A stretch of DNA of 33,476 nucleotides from Methanomassiliicoccaceae archaeon (GCA_031285205.1 JAITWO010000021.1:1-33476); one strand, 5' to 3'. Positions 7,926 to 17,659 are shown, numbered from the stretch's first letter. The notes: generated by a model not told the origin, from the sequence alone. Numbers and translations: made by a program.

Positions 7926-8339
7926 TTACTCGTATCCTTGCAAGAACGGCACCGTATCTGACATATTCAGCAGTTTTGGTTTTGATGCTCCGTTCATGAG
8001 AAAAAGATGCGTGTGGCACCTGCAGTCCGAGCAGCCGAACCCCTTGAATACCTCCAGGCCGCCGCTTTCCTTTGCCATCCTGGACAGTTCGCATTCATCC
8101 GTCGGAGGAAGTGATACGTACGCTTCCATTGCGTCCGCGATCGTTGTCAGATGATCTATATGCCAATGTATCTTCTTCTTGTCGGACAGGTGCCTCCTGA
8201 TCCTGCTGCCGAGGCCGTTCATGGCGCTTCCGACATAGCAGTACTCCCCTTCCTCTACCGTTATCGTCCCCAGCTTCCCTATGTCAACCGTCCTTTGAGC
8301 ACGGAACTCAAGGAACAGGAGGTACGTGCCCTTGTGCAT
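7926..8339 (-). CDS. DUF123 / GIY-YIG-like small protein
   Basis: 137 residues of the archaeal DUF123 family, which resembles GIY-YIG nucleases: a GTYLLFLEF strand, GEYCYVGSA near 31-39, arginines at 46, 48 and 49 in the SRIRRH helix, and a Cys/His-rich tail (CSDCRCHTH). In other species this domain is found alone or attached to endonuclease III. The start ATG lies 32 nt inside marker 7, so it is translationally coupled and the last gene of the Mcr-activation block. A nuclease role is inferred from the fold; why it sits in this operon is unclear. Confidence 0.75.
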   Translation of the reverse strand: MHKGTYLLFLEFRAQRTVDIGKLGTITVEEGEYCYVGSAMNGLGSRIRRHLSDKKKIHWHIDHLTTIADAMEAYVSLPPTDECELSRMAKESGGLEVFKGFGCSDCRCHTHLFLMNGASKPKLLNMSDTVPFLQGYE

Positions 8340-9258
8340 CGCGGTCCCTGTCCCTGACCTCGGATGAGGTCATTATGCGGACGATCATGCTGCTGCCGTC
8401 TATCCTCGATTCGGATATTTTCGTTATGTCCCCTAATCTCCTGCCGTAGACAATCATGTCCGAAATGTTCTTCACGTTGTCCTTCATAGGAACCTTCAAC
8501 CTCAGGCCGTCGAGATGCAGCACGATCGGCGCAGGACGGAGACTTTCCTTTATCGGCTCGTATTCTTCCAGCAATTGCTTTATCTCCGCCGGGTGCACGA
8601 ACAGGGGGTCCTCCTCGAGCATTTTCCTTTTTATCCTGAGCACCTCGTCCGTTCTGTCCGATATCTCGTCGAGTTTTTTCCTTTCCTCGGGCGTCCTCAT
8701 CCTTTCCGATTTCCTTCCGACGCCAGACACTATGGCGTCGCATGTCTCCTCCAGGTTGTCCGGCATGGGGCCGGAGACCAATATCACCGGGACCTTTATC
8801 TTTTCGAAGAGATGGCTCTTCGCTTCGACGCAGCTCTTGAAGTTCCCCAGAACGAATACTGCGGCGTCATACTCGTTTATGATGTCCATCTCCTGCATCG
8901 ATATCTGCGATGTCGCTTTCCCTCTTCCCCTTGCCAATCCCATGACGACCGTTATCGCACCGAGCTGTCTGAGCACTTCCGCTATATCGCAGATGGGATG
9001 GGGCATGTGGTGCCTTCCCAGGGTCGGCCCGACGACGGCGATCTCCGTCCCCGCCAGCGGGACCGACTTTACCATCCCTCCTATGGCCGTGCATACCTTT
9101 TCCACCTCTTCCTTATCCTCTCCCGGGATGGACATGGTCACGGTGAGCATCTGCGCGCTCCTCGTCTTCTGTAGCACGACGCCGCCGATGTCCTCTATCA
9201 TCTCCAGCAGCTCATTTGAACGGTACACGCCGCCGTCGTACATCATCACTTCATACAT
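8308..9258 (-). CDS. mmp7: Methanogenesis marker protein 7
   Basis: 316 residues, close to the family length. It begins MYEVMMYDGGVYRSNELLEMIEDIGG-like and contains the conserved GPTLGRHHMPHPICDI segment and cysteines at ICDI and SCVEAKSH. Marker 7 is restricted to methanogens and related Mcr-bearing archaea, and copurifies in the ATP-dependent Mcr-activation (A3a) complex with McrC, marker 3 and marker 17. It overlaps marker 17 by 8 nt and the DUF123 gene by 32 nt. It has no transmembrane segment. The family call rests on sequence recognition plus the diagnostic gene order. Confidence 0.88.
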   Translation of the reverse strand: MYEVMMYDGGVYRSNELLEMIEDIGGVVLQKTRSAQMLTVTMSIPGEDKEEVEKVCTAIGGMVKSVPLAGTEIAVVGPTLGRHHMPHPICDIAEVLRQLGAITVVMGLARGRGKATSQISMQEMDIINEYDAAVFVLGNFKSCVEAKSHLFEKIKVPVILVSGPMPDNLEETCDAIVSGVGRKSERMRTPEERKKLDEISDRTDEVLRIKRKMLEEDPLFVHPAEIKQLLEEYEPIKESLRPAPIVLHLDGLRLKVPMKDNVKNISDMIVYGRRLGDITKISESRIDGSSMIVRIMTSSEVRDRDRDAQGHVPPVP

Positions 9259-9817
9259 TGGCGGAATCCCTCACTTCGCTGTGCATCCTCAATGCGATAT
9301 CCTTCAGTTCCTGTGTGAATATCTCCTCGGTTGCCGCTATTGTTATTATCCTTCCTTCGGAGATGTTGTGCCTTGCCTTGATCCCTTCCGGCAATATGCG
9401 CCACATCGCCCCGATTATCTCCTGCTTCGCGTCCTCGCCGGATGTTATCTCTGTTCCGGCGATCCGTTCGTCGTCACCGTTCCCTATCTTGATATCGAAC
9501 CTGGTCTGCTGGTCCACGCTGTCCCTTCCGTATATCCTCCATAACGCTGACAGTATCTCCGGCGCATAATTCTCATCAGAGATCGTGATATGCACATCGC
9601 TGCCCTCCGTCCTTATGCTTGCGGCGTCAGCGATCGTCTTGCTTTCCGGTTCGGTGCGCATCACTATCGTGAAAATGAACAGCGGTCTGGCCGGGTCCAG
9701 GAATATCTTCGCTCTATCAAGAGATAATGCCTTCCCCATCTCGCCCATGAGCGCCTCGAATAACTTCTTGTACGCTTCGTTCCCGTACGCATCCGGACCG
9801 GTCACTTCCGTTTCCAT
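9251..9817 (-). CDS. mmp17: Methanogenesis marker protein 17
   Basis: 188 residues from ATG 9817, which overlaps the TGA of marker 15 (TGATG). A longer open frame upstream lies within marker 15 and is not used. Marker 17 belongs to the Mcr-activation complex. The sequence is charged and soluble with no cysteine motif. Paired segments around LWRIYGRDS and MWRILPEGI suggest an internal duplication of an alpha/beta unit. The call depends on family recognition and its position between markers 15 and 7. Confidence 0.85.
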   Translation of the reverse strand: METEVTGPDAYGNEAYKKLFEALMGEMGKALSLDRAKIFLDPARPLFIFTIVMRTEPESKTIADAASIRTEGSDVHITISDENYAPEILSALWRIYGRDSVDQQTRFDIKIGNGDDERIAGTEITSGEDAKQEIIGAMWRILPEGIKARHNISEGRIITIAATEEIFTQELKDIALRMHSEVRDSANV

Positions 9818-11046
9818 CAGTACCCCTCTAAGAACCCGGACGACAGTATGGCGCCGCCCACCGCGCCTATGTACTGCGAGTTCGGCGGCACTATGGGCGT
9901 TGACCCCAGTACTTCTCCGACCGCTTTGACCAGGCCGGATATCAGCGATGTCCCTCCCACTTGGATTATCGGGTGGCGCACATCTATCTCCTGCAACTGT
10001 TGCTCGTACACCTGTTCGGCAACGGAGTGGCATGCTGCTGCCGCCACATCCTCAAATGTCTTTCCGTCACCGAGCGTCGTCACCAGGTCCTGTATCCCGA
10101 AGACGGAACAGTACGAGTTCATCTTGGCGTTCCTCCAATTGCCGTTGTCCGCCAGGGCGCCCAATTCGGTGACCTCTATCTTCAGGCGTTTTGATACCAT
10201 TTCCAGGAAACGTCCCGATGCGCCGGCGCATATCCCTCCCATCGTGAAGTTATCCGGAACGCCGTCCCTTACCGTTATCGCCTTGTTGTCCATCCCTCCG
10301 ATATCCAGGATGGTTGCCTCGCCGCGCTGTCTGTCGGCTAACCACACGGCCCCTTTGGAGTTCGTCGTGAGTTCCTCCTGCACCAGTTTCGCGTTGTAAT
10401 GCTTCCCCAGCCTGAACCTCCCGTACCCGGTGGTCCCGATCGCCTCCACATCCTTCATCAGCACGCCCGCTTCCTTCAATGCGTTCTCAAGAACGTGCTC
10501 AGCCGATTTTATTACGTCCCCGGAAGGCGTCCAGTCCTTTCCCGCTATGCGGTTGTCGATCATGACCACTGCCTTCGTTGTGCTCGACCCCGAATCTATG
10601 CCTACCGTTATTCCAGTCTGTCTCTCCCTTGCCAGTAATTCCTTGCGTGTGACTATCGTCACCAGAGCCTCCATCCTTGTGAGCAGCTGGGCCGCCTTCA
10701 GTCTTTCGGTGAACGAGTATGTCACTACAGGCAGCCTTGTGTTGTCCTGTATGAACCTCCTTACCTCATTCCTCACCAATGCGCCCTCCGCGCATCTGAA
10801 ACAGGTTGCGATGAACACCGCATCCGCATCGTATCTGCGGTCGGCCAGCTGCACCGCTCTGGCTATCATCAATTTCAGTTGCGGCGACTGCGGTTTAAAG
10901 CCGAATCTTTCGACCGCCTTGTCTATGTCCCCCGCAGAGACGTCCGGGTGCACTATGGTTGCGCCCACGCTCCTTGCCGCCTTCTCTATCTCATACTGTA
11001 CACTGCTGTACTCGGTGCCGCATGACAGCTGTGCGATCTTTATCAT
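9817..11046 (-). CDS. mmp15: Methanogenesis marker protein 15, ASKHA-type ATPase with bridging Fe-S cysteines
   Basis: 409 residues from ATG 11046 (ATGA overlap with marker 5). The ASKHA nucleotide-binding fold is clear: phosphate-1 loop [10 protein letters not shown] (151-160), [10 protein letters not shown] near 247 and GGTSLISG near 364. C273 (GGICAG) and C313 (YCSVFG) match the two cysteines that, in BadF/HgdC activators, hold a [4Fe-4S] cluster between two subunits. This suggests ATP-driven low-potential electron delivery. C9, C82 and C85 in the N-terminal domain are further candidate ligands. It sits in the Mcr-activation operon, so the likely target is Mcr or its activation complex; this is inference from context. 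Confidence 0.88.
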   Translation of the reverse strand: MIKIAQLSCGTEYSSVQYEIEKAARSVGATIVHPDVSAGDIDKAVERFGFKPQSPQLKLMIARAVQLADRRYDADAVFIATCFRCAEGALVRNEVRRFIQDNTRLPVVTYSFTERLKAAQLLTRMEALVTIVTRKELLARERQTGITVGIDSGSSTTKAVVMIDNRIAGKDWTPSGDVIKSAEHVLENALKEAGVLMKDVEAIGTTGYGRFRLGKHYNAKLVQEELTTNSKGAVWLADRQRGEATILDIGGMDNKAITVRDGVPDNFTMGGICAGASGRFLEMVSKRLKIEVTELGALADNGNWRNAKMNSYCSVFGIQDLVTTLGDGKTFEDVAAAACHSVAEQVYEQQLQEIDVRHPIIQVGGTSLISGLVKAVGEVLGSTPIVPPNSQYIGAVGGAILSSGFLEGY

Positions 11047-11477
11047 TTCAGCCCTCCCAAGAACTCTCTCATCCTTACCACGAGGTCTTTCGCCTCTTCC
11101 TCGTCGTTCGGATAATTGACGTCGAGTATCGGTATCTTCCTTCTTTTCAGCAGATAACGGACCATGAGGTTCGTGCGGTGGCAGCCGACGCACCCGAAGC
11201 TGTACGGACAATCCTCCATGATGACGGCCGCTTCCGCTTCTTCGATCATCGGCCCCCATACCGCAAGCCTCCCTCTGATGCCTGACGGAACTTCGATGCC
11301 GGCGTACTTCAGCCCCTTCATGACATCCTCGAGGGTCACGTTCATCGGAGGCATGTCTATCTCCGTCTTGTCTATCTTCTCCTGTATCGCCGCCATTGAG
11401 CTCAGCGGCTCATGGCCTGACCTCTCGACCAGATCGAACAGTATCAGGCTGTTCGGCGGGTCTATGAAAACCTTCAT
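11043..11477 (-). CDS. mmp5: Methanogenesis marker protein 5
   Basis: 144 residues from ATG 11477, which overlaps the TGA of marker 6; an in-frame GTG at 11480 is an alternative. The conserved [17 protein letters not shown] segment carries three cysteines that could bind a metal or Fe-S cluster. The start, [19 protein letters not shown], is typical of the family. Its role in Mcr assembly or activation is not established. It is flanked on both sides by other marker genes with overlapping ends. Confidence 0.85.
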   Translation of the reverse strand: MKVFIDPPNSLILFDLVERSGHEPLSSMAAIQEKIDKTEIDMPPMNVTLEDVMKGLKYAGIEVPSGIRGRLAVWGPMIEEAEAAVIMEDCPYSFGCVGCHRTNLMVRYLLKRRKIPILDVNYPNDEEEAKDLVVRMREFLGGLK

Positions 11478-11896
11478 CACTTCACCTCACAAATCTTTTT
11501 GAAAATATCAACGGGAAGCTTCTCCCGTACCTTCCTTTCCGATGCCTTATCTCCTCTGTCCGCACAGTTCAGCCCGTACTGTATCTTCCACAGGTCGTTC
11601 CACTCCTGCTCCAGCTGCGCGAACCCTGGCCTTGTGCCGTGGTGTGCGCGGCACCTTCTGGGGTCGCCTGCCTGGTATGCCCTCACCTTTGTGAATATCC
11701 CGTTCGGGTCCAATTTACGTATCTCCGATACCACCCAGAGGACGGTGTCCCTCGGGCCTTCCAGGACCGCGCCGTAACATGCTTCCTTCACTGTGACGCT
11801 CTTCCCCATCGTGTGTATCGTCCTTGTCACCTGATCCGGCGTTATGTCGGATGCCGGCGATATCACAATTAACCTTGTCTCCCGTTCGGAACTCAT
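11477..11896 (-). CDS. mmp6: Methanogenesis marker protein 6
   Basis: 139 residues. The conserved GDPRRCRAHHGTRPG segment near residues 77-91 identifies the family, and a further cysteine follows in GLNCADRG. ATG 11896 overlaps the TGA of marker 3 (ATGA). The biochemical role is unknown; the gene is linked to mcrC and marker 3 in many methanogens. Confidence 0.87.
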   Translation of the reverse strand: MSSERETRLIVISPASDITPDQVTRTIHTMGKSVTVKEACYGAVLEGPRDTVLWVVSEIRKLDPNGIFTKVRAYQAGDPRRCRAHHGTRPGFAQLEQEWNDLWKIQYGLNCADRGDKASERKVREKLPVDIFKKICEVK

Positions 11897-13410
11897 TGAT
11901 GATCCTCCCTGATGTATATTATGTCCCCTTCCTTCGATCCGTCTGCAAGCCTCTTGATGTCGCCTTTGAACGTCCCTGTGATGTTCGTGCCGTACGGCTC
12001 CTCGCCGGTCGGACCGAACTCTTTGCTGTCCTCCAGCCTGATGCCCATGAGACCGCAGTTCGGCCTTGCCTGATTCGTTATCCCTATGTCGCCCTTCTTA
12101 CATCTCTTGAACTCCGTTCCGGGATAGAGCGCCTTCCCTCTTTCCTCATCGCCCTCGAACGTCATCATCGGCATCCCTTTGAATGCGAAATGCACCTTCA
12201 TCGTTCCTATGGGTTTGTGACTGAGTCCTGTCACCTTTTCAAAATAATGCACGCTGGCCGGCTCGCCCTTCCTGTTCAGTGATATCGGGAACACCTTCTC
12301 TGCGGGAACGCCGAACGTCTCCGCTTCGCTGCCGGACGTTGCATGTATTGTCCATTCCGGCTCCTGTTCAACGATCACGGCATCATCCGACGTGTCGCCG
12401 GTGCGCACCTGCCTCACTCCGAACGAGTCCAGGAACCTCTGTCCTTCCGATTGCGTCATCCCCACTGAGAGCACCCGCCGCTGGTCCGCTGACACCGTCA
12501 CGCGGTCGCCGGCCTTCGCATGCGCCAATATGCTCTTCCCCAGCGTTATCTTCCCGATGTCGTTGTGCGGCTGCAGCATCTGCCTTCTTTCCTTGTAGAA
12601 GAATATCCTGCCCTTGCCGATGCCTGCCGTTCTTACCGTGACGTGCCCCTCTCCCCTTACCGCCTTTTCCTCGTCGTTCAGAACGACGTCCGTGTTGTCA
12701 GAGCACGCTGCGTAACTTCCGCAGGTGTCCGATATGTCCACATATCCTTTGGACGCCGTGACCAGGAAATGTTCACAGCTCATCGGCGACCGGCGGTTGA
12801 GGGAGACGTTCACATACGTCTCTATTGACATCCCCTCTTCCAGTTTGTGTCCCGTGTCCTTCGTGACGATTATATTCTCAGAACGTTTTTCTGATACGAC
12901 CGGCCTTATTGAAATTATCTTATCGCCTTCCCTGAGCATCCCGAGAATGTGGCGGCCGGATGTTATCCTCCCTATCCTTCCGGTCCCGGCGCCGTATGGC
13001 CACTTGTGACCCTCCATGGCGATCATCATGTACGTTGTGCTGTTATCAAATCCGCCGAGAGAGAAGAAGCAGTCGCAGTACCTGTACATCCTTGCCTCGC
13101 GTGATACCTTCAGGTCCGTTGGGAACGAACCGAACGCGGCTATCCTGCGGGTCACCCATCTTGCCCCTATCCCTTCTATCTTCCCGACGATCTTCTTCCA
13201 TGTCCTTGCGTCATTGCTGTCATCTAGATGCAGCGTCATTGACCCTTTTGTCGTTACCAATTCAAGGTCGTTGGTCTCTTCTTTTATTCTTTCGGTTGAA
13301 AGATATATAGATATCAGGGAGCCGTCGGCATATGGTTCCCCGGAAATCGCATCTTTCAGCGTTGCCTTGGACGGGACCTCTTTCACAATGCCGTTCACTG
13401 TCACTTTCAT
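11893..13410 (-). CDS. mmp3: Methanogenesis marker protein 3
   Basis: 505 residues, matching the family length. The first 70 residues look like a small ubiquitin-like beta-grasp domain ([20 protein letters not shown]). The remainder includes cyclophilin/prolyl-isomerase-like strands ([27 protein letters not shown]). Marker 3 is a component of the A3a Mcr-activation complex. ATG 13410 overlaps the TGA of mcrC. The large size, lack of membrane segments and operon position suggest a scaffold; this last point is inference. Confidence 0.88.
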   Translation of the reverse strand: MKVTVNGIVKEVPSKATLKDAISGEPYADGSLISIYLSTERIKEETNDLELVTTKGSMTLHLDDSNDARTWKKIVGKIEGIGARWVTRRIAAFGSFPTDLKVSREARMYRYCDCFFSLGGFDNSTTYMMIAMEGHKWPYGAGTGRIGRITSGRHILGMLREGDKIISIRPVVSEKRSENIIVTKDTGHKLEEGMSIETYVNVSLNRRSPMSCEHFLVTASKGYVDISDTCGSYAACSDNTDVVLNDEEKAVRGEGHVTVRTAGIGKGRIFFYKERRQMLQPHNDIGKITLGKSILAHAKAGDRVTVSADQRRVLSVGMTQSEGQRFLDSFGVRQVRTGDTSDDAVIVEQEPEWTIHATSGSEAETFGVPAEKVFPISLNRKGEPASVHYFEKVTGLSHKPIGTMKVHFAFKGMPMMTFEGDEERGKALYPGTEFKRCKKGDIGITNQARPNCGLMGIRLEDSKEFGPTGEEPYGTNITGTFKGDIKRLADGSKEGDIIYIREDHQ

Positions 13411-14030
13411 TTGATGTGCCCCCTGTCCGGCAACATCGACTGTATCTTTGACACGATCTCATCCAGCTTATCCTGCTGGCAGGTGACCCCTCTTATGACG
13501 CCCGTTGTTATCTCGCGTATCTCTCCCTTGGTGCCTATGTTATCGTCGGCGGGCATCACCACCCTTGTCTTCACACCGATCTCCGCGAAATCTTCAAAAT
13601 CAACAGGACATTGCGAAACTATCATCGCCGGGATGTTGACGTTCCTCAGAATAAGCCGCGCCTTGTAGATTATGTGGTTCCTCACATTGCCTAAATGGAT
13701 CAGCGCGACCTTGAACTGCTGTATGCGTTCCACTTCTATGGGATCGAGACCGAAATATGACCCCGATGAGATATCAAGCGCGTCCGCAGGTACTCCTGTG
13801 CCTGCGTTGACCACGAGGACCGAAGTGTCTATCCCTTCCTCCCGCAATGCGTACGTGATCTCACATACCGGCTTCGTGATGTGCCTGCGGCCCGGGCCCA
13901 TTGCGACCACGACGACGTCCCTTCCGCTCTCTGATATCGTTGCACGCTGCGCCAGGGACCCTCCTGCGCCGAGTCCCATCGACTCCCTGCATTCCACGAA
14001 ACTCAAATGTCTTCCGATACGCTGTTTCAC
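13407..14030 (-). CDS. mcrC: McrC, methyl-coenzyme M reductase activation component
   Basis: 207 residues. The hallmark [16 protein letters not shown] segment (about residues 45-60) and VVNAGTGVP identify McrC. In many methanogens mcrC lies inside the mcr operon between mcrD and mcrG; here it has moved into the activation block, next to atwA. McrC binds Mcr and belongs to the ATP-dependent activation complex. The start is GTG 14030, overlapping the TGA of atwA (GTGA), with GAGAGCGGG just upstream. Confidence 0.92.
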   Translation of the reverse strand: MKQRIGRHLSFVECRESMGLGAGGSLAQRATISESGRDVVVVAMGPGRRHITKPVCEITYALREEGIDTSVLVVNAGTGVPADALDISSGSYFGLDPIEVERIQQFKVALIHLGNVRNHIIYKARLILRNVNIPAMIVSQCPVDFEDFAEIGVKTRVVMPADDNIGTKGEIREITTGVIRGVTCQQDKLDEIVSKIQSMLPDRGHIK

Positions 14031-15640
14031 TTTATCCCGCTCTCGGCAAGTTCTTCTTTTGTCAGTTCTTTCACTATCTCGGACGGAGATCCGATCATCA
14101 CGATCTTGCCGTTCCTCATCAGCGCCCCACGGTCACAGCAGTTCTGTATGAAGTCCATGTCGTGGCTCACGATCACGAACGTCTCACCGAATTCCTCTCT
14201 GGCCCTCAGCACGGAGTTCGCTATCGTCACCTTCGTGATCGGGTCCATCGTTCCGGTCGGTTCATCAAGTATCACGATCCTCGGCTCCTGTATGAGCACC
14301 TGTGCAAAAGCGATCCTCTGGCATTCGCCGACGCTGAGCGTGTCCGGATATGCGTATAATATCTTCTCAACGGCGTTGGACGAGAATCCTACGCTCATCA
14401 ATGTTTGAATGGCCTTTACTTTGGCCAGCTCGGCGGGCATCTTCATTCCTATGCACGTCGTCAGATTCTGAAGTATCGTATCGAACGGATACAGCGAATA
14501 TTCCTGATGCAGGAATCCGATATACGGTGTTGCCCTTCCCTTCCCCTCCGGTCCGGCCTCCGACATGTCCACCAGGTCATCGCCCACCTTCACCTTCACG
14601 GACCCCCCGGTGCATGGCGACATGCCTGCGATCATCCTTGACGTTGTTGTCTTTCCTGCGCCGGATGTGCCCACCAGCGCGAATATCTCTCTTTCTTTGA
14701 TATCAAAGGTCACATCATCCACCGCTTTCACGACACCGCGTATCACCGAGAAGAAATACTTCTTGGCGTTCTGCGCTATTATTATCGGATCGCCGAGGTT
14801 GGATGTTGATCTTTTCTCAAATTTGTATTCCTCCATGAACTTCTTTGTCACTTTTTCGGGAGCATCATGCATTATGACGTTACCTGCGTCCAGCCATATC
14901 GCGTCATCGGCCATCTTGTCTATCGCTTCCGGCCAGTGGGATGCGAACACCATGCACATCCCTTTGGATTCCACTAATCTTATCAGCGAATTGTGCACGA
15001 TGTCAGCTGTCTTCGGGTCCAGCGTCCCTGTCGGTTCGTCGGCGAGGAAGAACAGCGGATCCTTTGCGAGCTGTCTTGCAAGGACCGTCCTCTGCTTCTC
15101 CCCTCCGGAAAGGTCGCGGGCTATGTGCGTCGTCCTGTGCGTCAGATTCACGAACTCCAGAAGTTCCACGATCCTCTTCGTGCGCTCCCTTTCATCCAGC
15201 CCCTGCGGTAATGCTTCTGCTATGTTCTCCATCACGGACCTGTCGCCGAACAATGCGAACGTCCTCTGCATCATTATCGCGATGCGCCCCTTGATCTCCT
15301 CCCTGAGCTGGTCCCTCTCCGGTAACGACCAGTAGTCCACATCCTTGGTCGTTGTTTTAGAATTGCATTTGGAGCACGGGGCGCCGTCATACGGAAGATC
15401 TATGGAACCGCACTTGGTACAGTGGTTCACTCTGTATATCACTTTACCTTTATCGGGCTTATATTCAACGTTCCCTCTTACCATGTTGATAAGGACGCTC
15501 TTTCCTGCCGCACTCTTTCCTATCAGGCCGAGCGAGGACCCCGTCCTCAGTTTCGCACTTACGTCTTTCAGTACAGTGCGGCCGTTGAACTGTTTGGATA
15601 CGTTATCTATTATTAGCAGGTCGACCGCTTCGCGCATCAT
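14027..15640 (-). CDS. atwA: AtwA, component A2, dual ABC ATPase for Mcr activation
   Basis: 537 residues, two fused ABC domains. First domain: Walker A GKSAAGKS (41-48), a zinc-finger-like insertion with C74/C77/C89/C92, signature LSGGEKQ (177-183) and Walker [10 protein letters not shown]. Second domain: Walker A GTSGAGKT (324-331), divergent signature LSVGECQ (435-441) and Walker [10 protein letters not shown]. This architecture is that of component A2, which supplies ATP hydrolysis for reducing the nickel of F430 to Ni(I). There are two adjacent ATGs, at 15640 and 15637; a TATA box 26 nt before the first suggests a leaderless start. It heads the nine-gene block. Confidence 0.93.
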   Translation of the reverse strand: MMREAVDLLIIDNVSKQFNGRTVLKDVSAKLRTGSSLGLIGKSAAGKSVLINMVRGNVEYKPDKGKVIYRVNHCTKCGSIDLPYDGAPCSKCNSKTTTKDVDYWSLPERDQLREEIKGRIAIMMQRTFALFGDRSVMENIAEALPQGLDERERTKRIVELLEFVNLTHRTTHIARDLSGGEKQRTVLARQLAKDPLFFLADEPTGTLDPKTADIVHNSLIRLVESKGMCMVFASHWPEAIDKMADDAIWLDAGNVIMHDAPEKVTKKFMEEYKFEKRSTSNLGDPIIIAQNAKKYFFSVIRGVVKAVDDVTFDIKEREIFALVGTSGAGKTTTSRMIAGMSPCTGGSVKVKVGDDLVDMSEAGPEGKGRATPYIGFLHQEYSLYPFDTILQNLTTCIGMKMPAELAKVKAIQTLMSVGFSSNAVEKILYAYPDTLSVGECQRIAFAQVLIQEPRIVILDEPTGTMDPITKVTIANSVLRAREEFGETFVIVSHDMDFIQNCCDRGALMRNGKIVMIGSPSEIVKELTKEELAESGIK

Positions 15641-15660
15641 ATAATGGTGATTGGATTGAG

Positions 15661-15670
15661 ATTATAAAAT
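15661..15670 (-). promoter_or_regulatory. TATA box of the Mcr-activation operon (atwA)
   Basis: ATTTTATAAT on the minus strand, centred about 26 nt before ATG 15640. It is the only promoter-like element seen ahead of the nine overlapping genes. Confidence 0.5.
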
Positions 15671-15726
15671 CTCACTGTAACAATAGGCGTTAAAATAATA
15701 TTAAAAAATAAAAAACCTACGCATTG

Positions 15727-15734
15727 TTTAATTA
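15727..15734 (+). promoter_or_regulatory. TATA box of the divergent regulator gene
   Basis: TTTAATTA centred about 27 nt before ATG 15758. It lies within a very A/T-rich 117-nt divergent region shared with the atwA promoter. Confidence 0.4.
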
Positions 15735-15757
15735 TGTGAATAATTTTACGGAATAGT

Positions 15758-16717
15758 ATGCTCAGACCTCACACCATTGCATCCGGGGGACCTACACCCA
15801 AATTCACTGACTATCATATCTGGAAAGCGCTGATGATAATGAGCGAGACCAGACCGGTCGGCCGTAAGACGCTGTCATCCTCGCTGAACCTTGGGGAAGG
15901 AAGCACGAGGACCATATTGGATACCTTCTGCGAAGAAGGATATATCACGGTCACAAAAAGCGGAGCGGTCCTTTCAGAGAAAGGGAAGAAGATCAAAGAT
16001 GCTGTCAGGATGGATGTCGGCATCGTGAGCGTCAGCGACCTTACGATAGGCGCAGTGAACTGCGCAGTGAAGATAAGGGGCGTTTCCAAAAAAATAACTT
16101 ACGGATGTGAGGAACGGGACGCCGCCATACGGGCGGGCGCGACCGGCGCCACCACACTGGTATGTACGGGAAGCAAGCTCATCTTCCCCGGCTCCGAATA
16201 CCCGGTATCGCCACAGATGGAGTCTGCGTTGAAAAAGGAGTTCAGGATCGGGAACGGGGATGTCATCATCATCGGCACTGCGCCGGATGCCGAGAAGGCC
16301 GAAAGAGGTGCCGCATCCGCCGCCATCAGACTTATAGGCGGCATTAAACTCAACAAGGCCGCCCTGGACGTCCCGTTCCAGAGGAACTCCAATAAAGAAC
16401 TTATGTCCTTGGCATTTACAATACACGACCTTGTCGGAAGGCTACCGGTATGCGCAAGGAGCAAGGATAATCTGGGAATAAGGATAGAGAACGGGGCGGT
16501 CATTGACAACACGTACACCGGCGAGGTCTTAGAGGAGGCGATGGACCTTGGCACCACGATACGTCGTGTCGCCACCTCGGGTCCATACAAAGGTATAAAA
16601 GTAATAGTGGCTCCTCTGGAGGTCGACGGCGAGGTCGTCGCCGCTGTCGGAGTGGTGGACATAAGGGCGATGGCCGGCGTTGACAACCTGATAAGGACAA
16701 GTGAGAACGATGAGTGA
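15758..16717 (+). CDS. Putative regulator: winged-helix (DUF4443-like) plus DUF2111 domain
   Basis: 319 residues. Residues about 15-75 form a helix-turn-helix/winged helix (GRKTLSSSLNLGEGSTRTILDTF, then a wing). Residues about 85-195 match an archaeal DUF4443-like ligand domain. The last 110 residues (LMSLAFTIHDLVGRLP through GVVDIRAMAG) resemble DUF2111, found mostly in methanogens. The gene is divergent from atwA across 117 nt, so control of the Mcr-activation operon is plausible but inferred. The domain names are from memory of the families. Confidence 0.65.
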   Translation: MLRPHTIASGGPTPKFTDYHIWKALMIMSETRPVGRKTLSSSLNLGEGSTRTILDTFCEEGYITVTKSGAVLSEKGKKIKDAVRMDVGIVSVSDLTIGAVNCAVKIRGVSKKITYGCEERDAAIRAGATGATTLVCTGSKLIFPGSEYPVSPQMESALKKEFRIGNGDVIIIGTAPDAEKAERGAASAAIRLIGGIKLNKAALDVPFQRNSNKELMSLAFTIHDLVGRLPVCARSKDNLGIRIENGAVIDNTYTGEVLEEAMDLGTTIRRVATSGPYKGIKVIVAPLEVDGEVVAAVGVVDIRAMAGVDNLIRTSENDE

Positions 16718-17033
16718 CGTGAAGATATCAATAAATGCAGGGATATGCGGATTTACGACCAAAGTTGTCGCAACACTGTTGGAAGATTATCAGACAGTGA
16801 AGTTCATCTCCATAGAGAGCGGCTGCCCGAACATAAAGAACATGATAGGGAAGCTCAAAGAGGCGGATTCGATAAACGCCGTGGGAACGAGGCCCCCTGA
16901 GAACATACTTATGAAGAAATGCTATGAGTTCATACCGCATCCCGCATGCCCGGTGCCCTGCGGCATGGTGAAGGCCTGCGAGGCTGCCGCCGGACTTGCG
17001 CTTAAGAAGGAATCATGGATAAAGTTCGAATGA
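16710..17033 (+). CDS. Small Cys-rich conserved methanogen protein
   Basis: 107 residues from ATG 16710, which overlaps the end of the regulator gene by 8 nt. Cysteines occur in AGICGF, ESGCPN and the cluster HPACPVPCGMVKACE, enough for a metal or Fe-S site. It resembles the DUF6951 family, though I hold that name loosely. A longer frame from GTG 16701 is possible but less likely. Co-transcription with the regulator suggests a sensor or partner role; no function is known to me. Confidence 0.6.
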   Translation: MSDVKISINAGICGFTTKVVATLLEDYQTVKFISIESGCPNIKNMIGKLKEADSINAVGTRPPENILMKKCYEFIPHPACPVPCGMVKACEAAAGLALKKESWIKFE

Positions 17034-17091
17034 TCACATTCCGAAAGAACCACCAAACCCTTTAACAACAATCAAACATGGTGAGGAGAAC

Positions 17092-17634
17092 ATGGGAGAC
17101 GATCTGCCGGTCGAGATAATAAAAGGTCTGAGGGGAGTGCTCAACGCATTCTATCTGGACAAGAATATACTGAGCATACTGAAGGATGAAGAGGCCAGCG
17201 TTGTGAAGGCGACGATGGACGTCGGCGTGACCAACGAAGGGTTCAACGAGGCGCTGTTGCGTGAGAAGGTCATTTGCGTTGTCAAAGATACCAGGTTCAG
17301 GCCTCCGCCTGCTCCCACCGTGATCCTGAGAGGGAACGATGGTGCTCTGCTCGGTGAGGAGGTGTTCCCGCACACCATGCACCTGTATGAGGGAAGAGAG
17401 GACCTCATATGGATGGGCGACGGGTTCGTTGTCTTCCCGCACATCGAAGTGAAAGGCGGAGAGAAATTCGTGATGCCTCCCATAGCGTTCCCGGAACTGA
17501 ACGAAGGGAACGGATGCACGGATGTGATATCATGCAGCCCCGCACCCACCTCCGACCTCAAGATAAAGAACTACTATGGGCTGAAGGATGATCCGCGGTT
17601 GGCGACGATACTCGTTGCGTTCAATAAAAGGTGA
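17092..17634 (+). CDS. Unrecognised 180-residue protein
   Basis: I do not recognise the family. A strong ribosome binding site (GGTGAGGAGAAC) precedes ATG 17092, supporting a real gene. The protein is soluble, with a proline-rich FRPPPAPT stretch near residue 73 and a PELNEGNGCTDVISC segment near 137-152 holding two cysteines. It starts 58 nt after the Cys-rich protein on the same strand and could be in the same transcript. It converges with the PRC-barrel gene. Confidence 0.55.
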   Translation: MGDDLPVEIIKGLRGVLNAFYLDKNILSILKDEEASVVKATMDVGVTNEGFNEALLREKVICVVKDTRFRPPPAPTVILRGNDGALLGEEVFPHTMHLYEGREDLIWMGDGFVVFPHIEVKGGEKFVMPPIAFPELNEGNGCTDVISCSPAPTSDLKIKNYYGLKDDPRLATILVAFNKR

Positions 17635-17659
17635 GAGCCGATCTGTGAATAACCGATGA

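Noticed and set aside
8456-9544. Plus-strand open frame of 362 residues
   Set aside because: It is the antisense shadow of marker 7 and marker 17.
14565-15335. Plus-strand open frame of 256 residues
   Set aside because: It is antisense to atwA, which has all ABC motifs.
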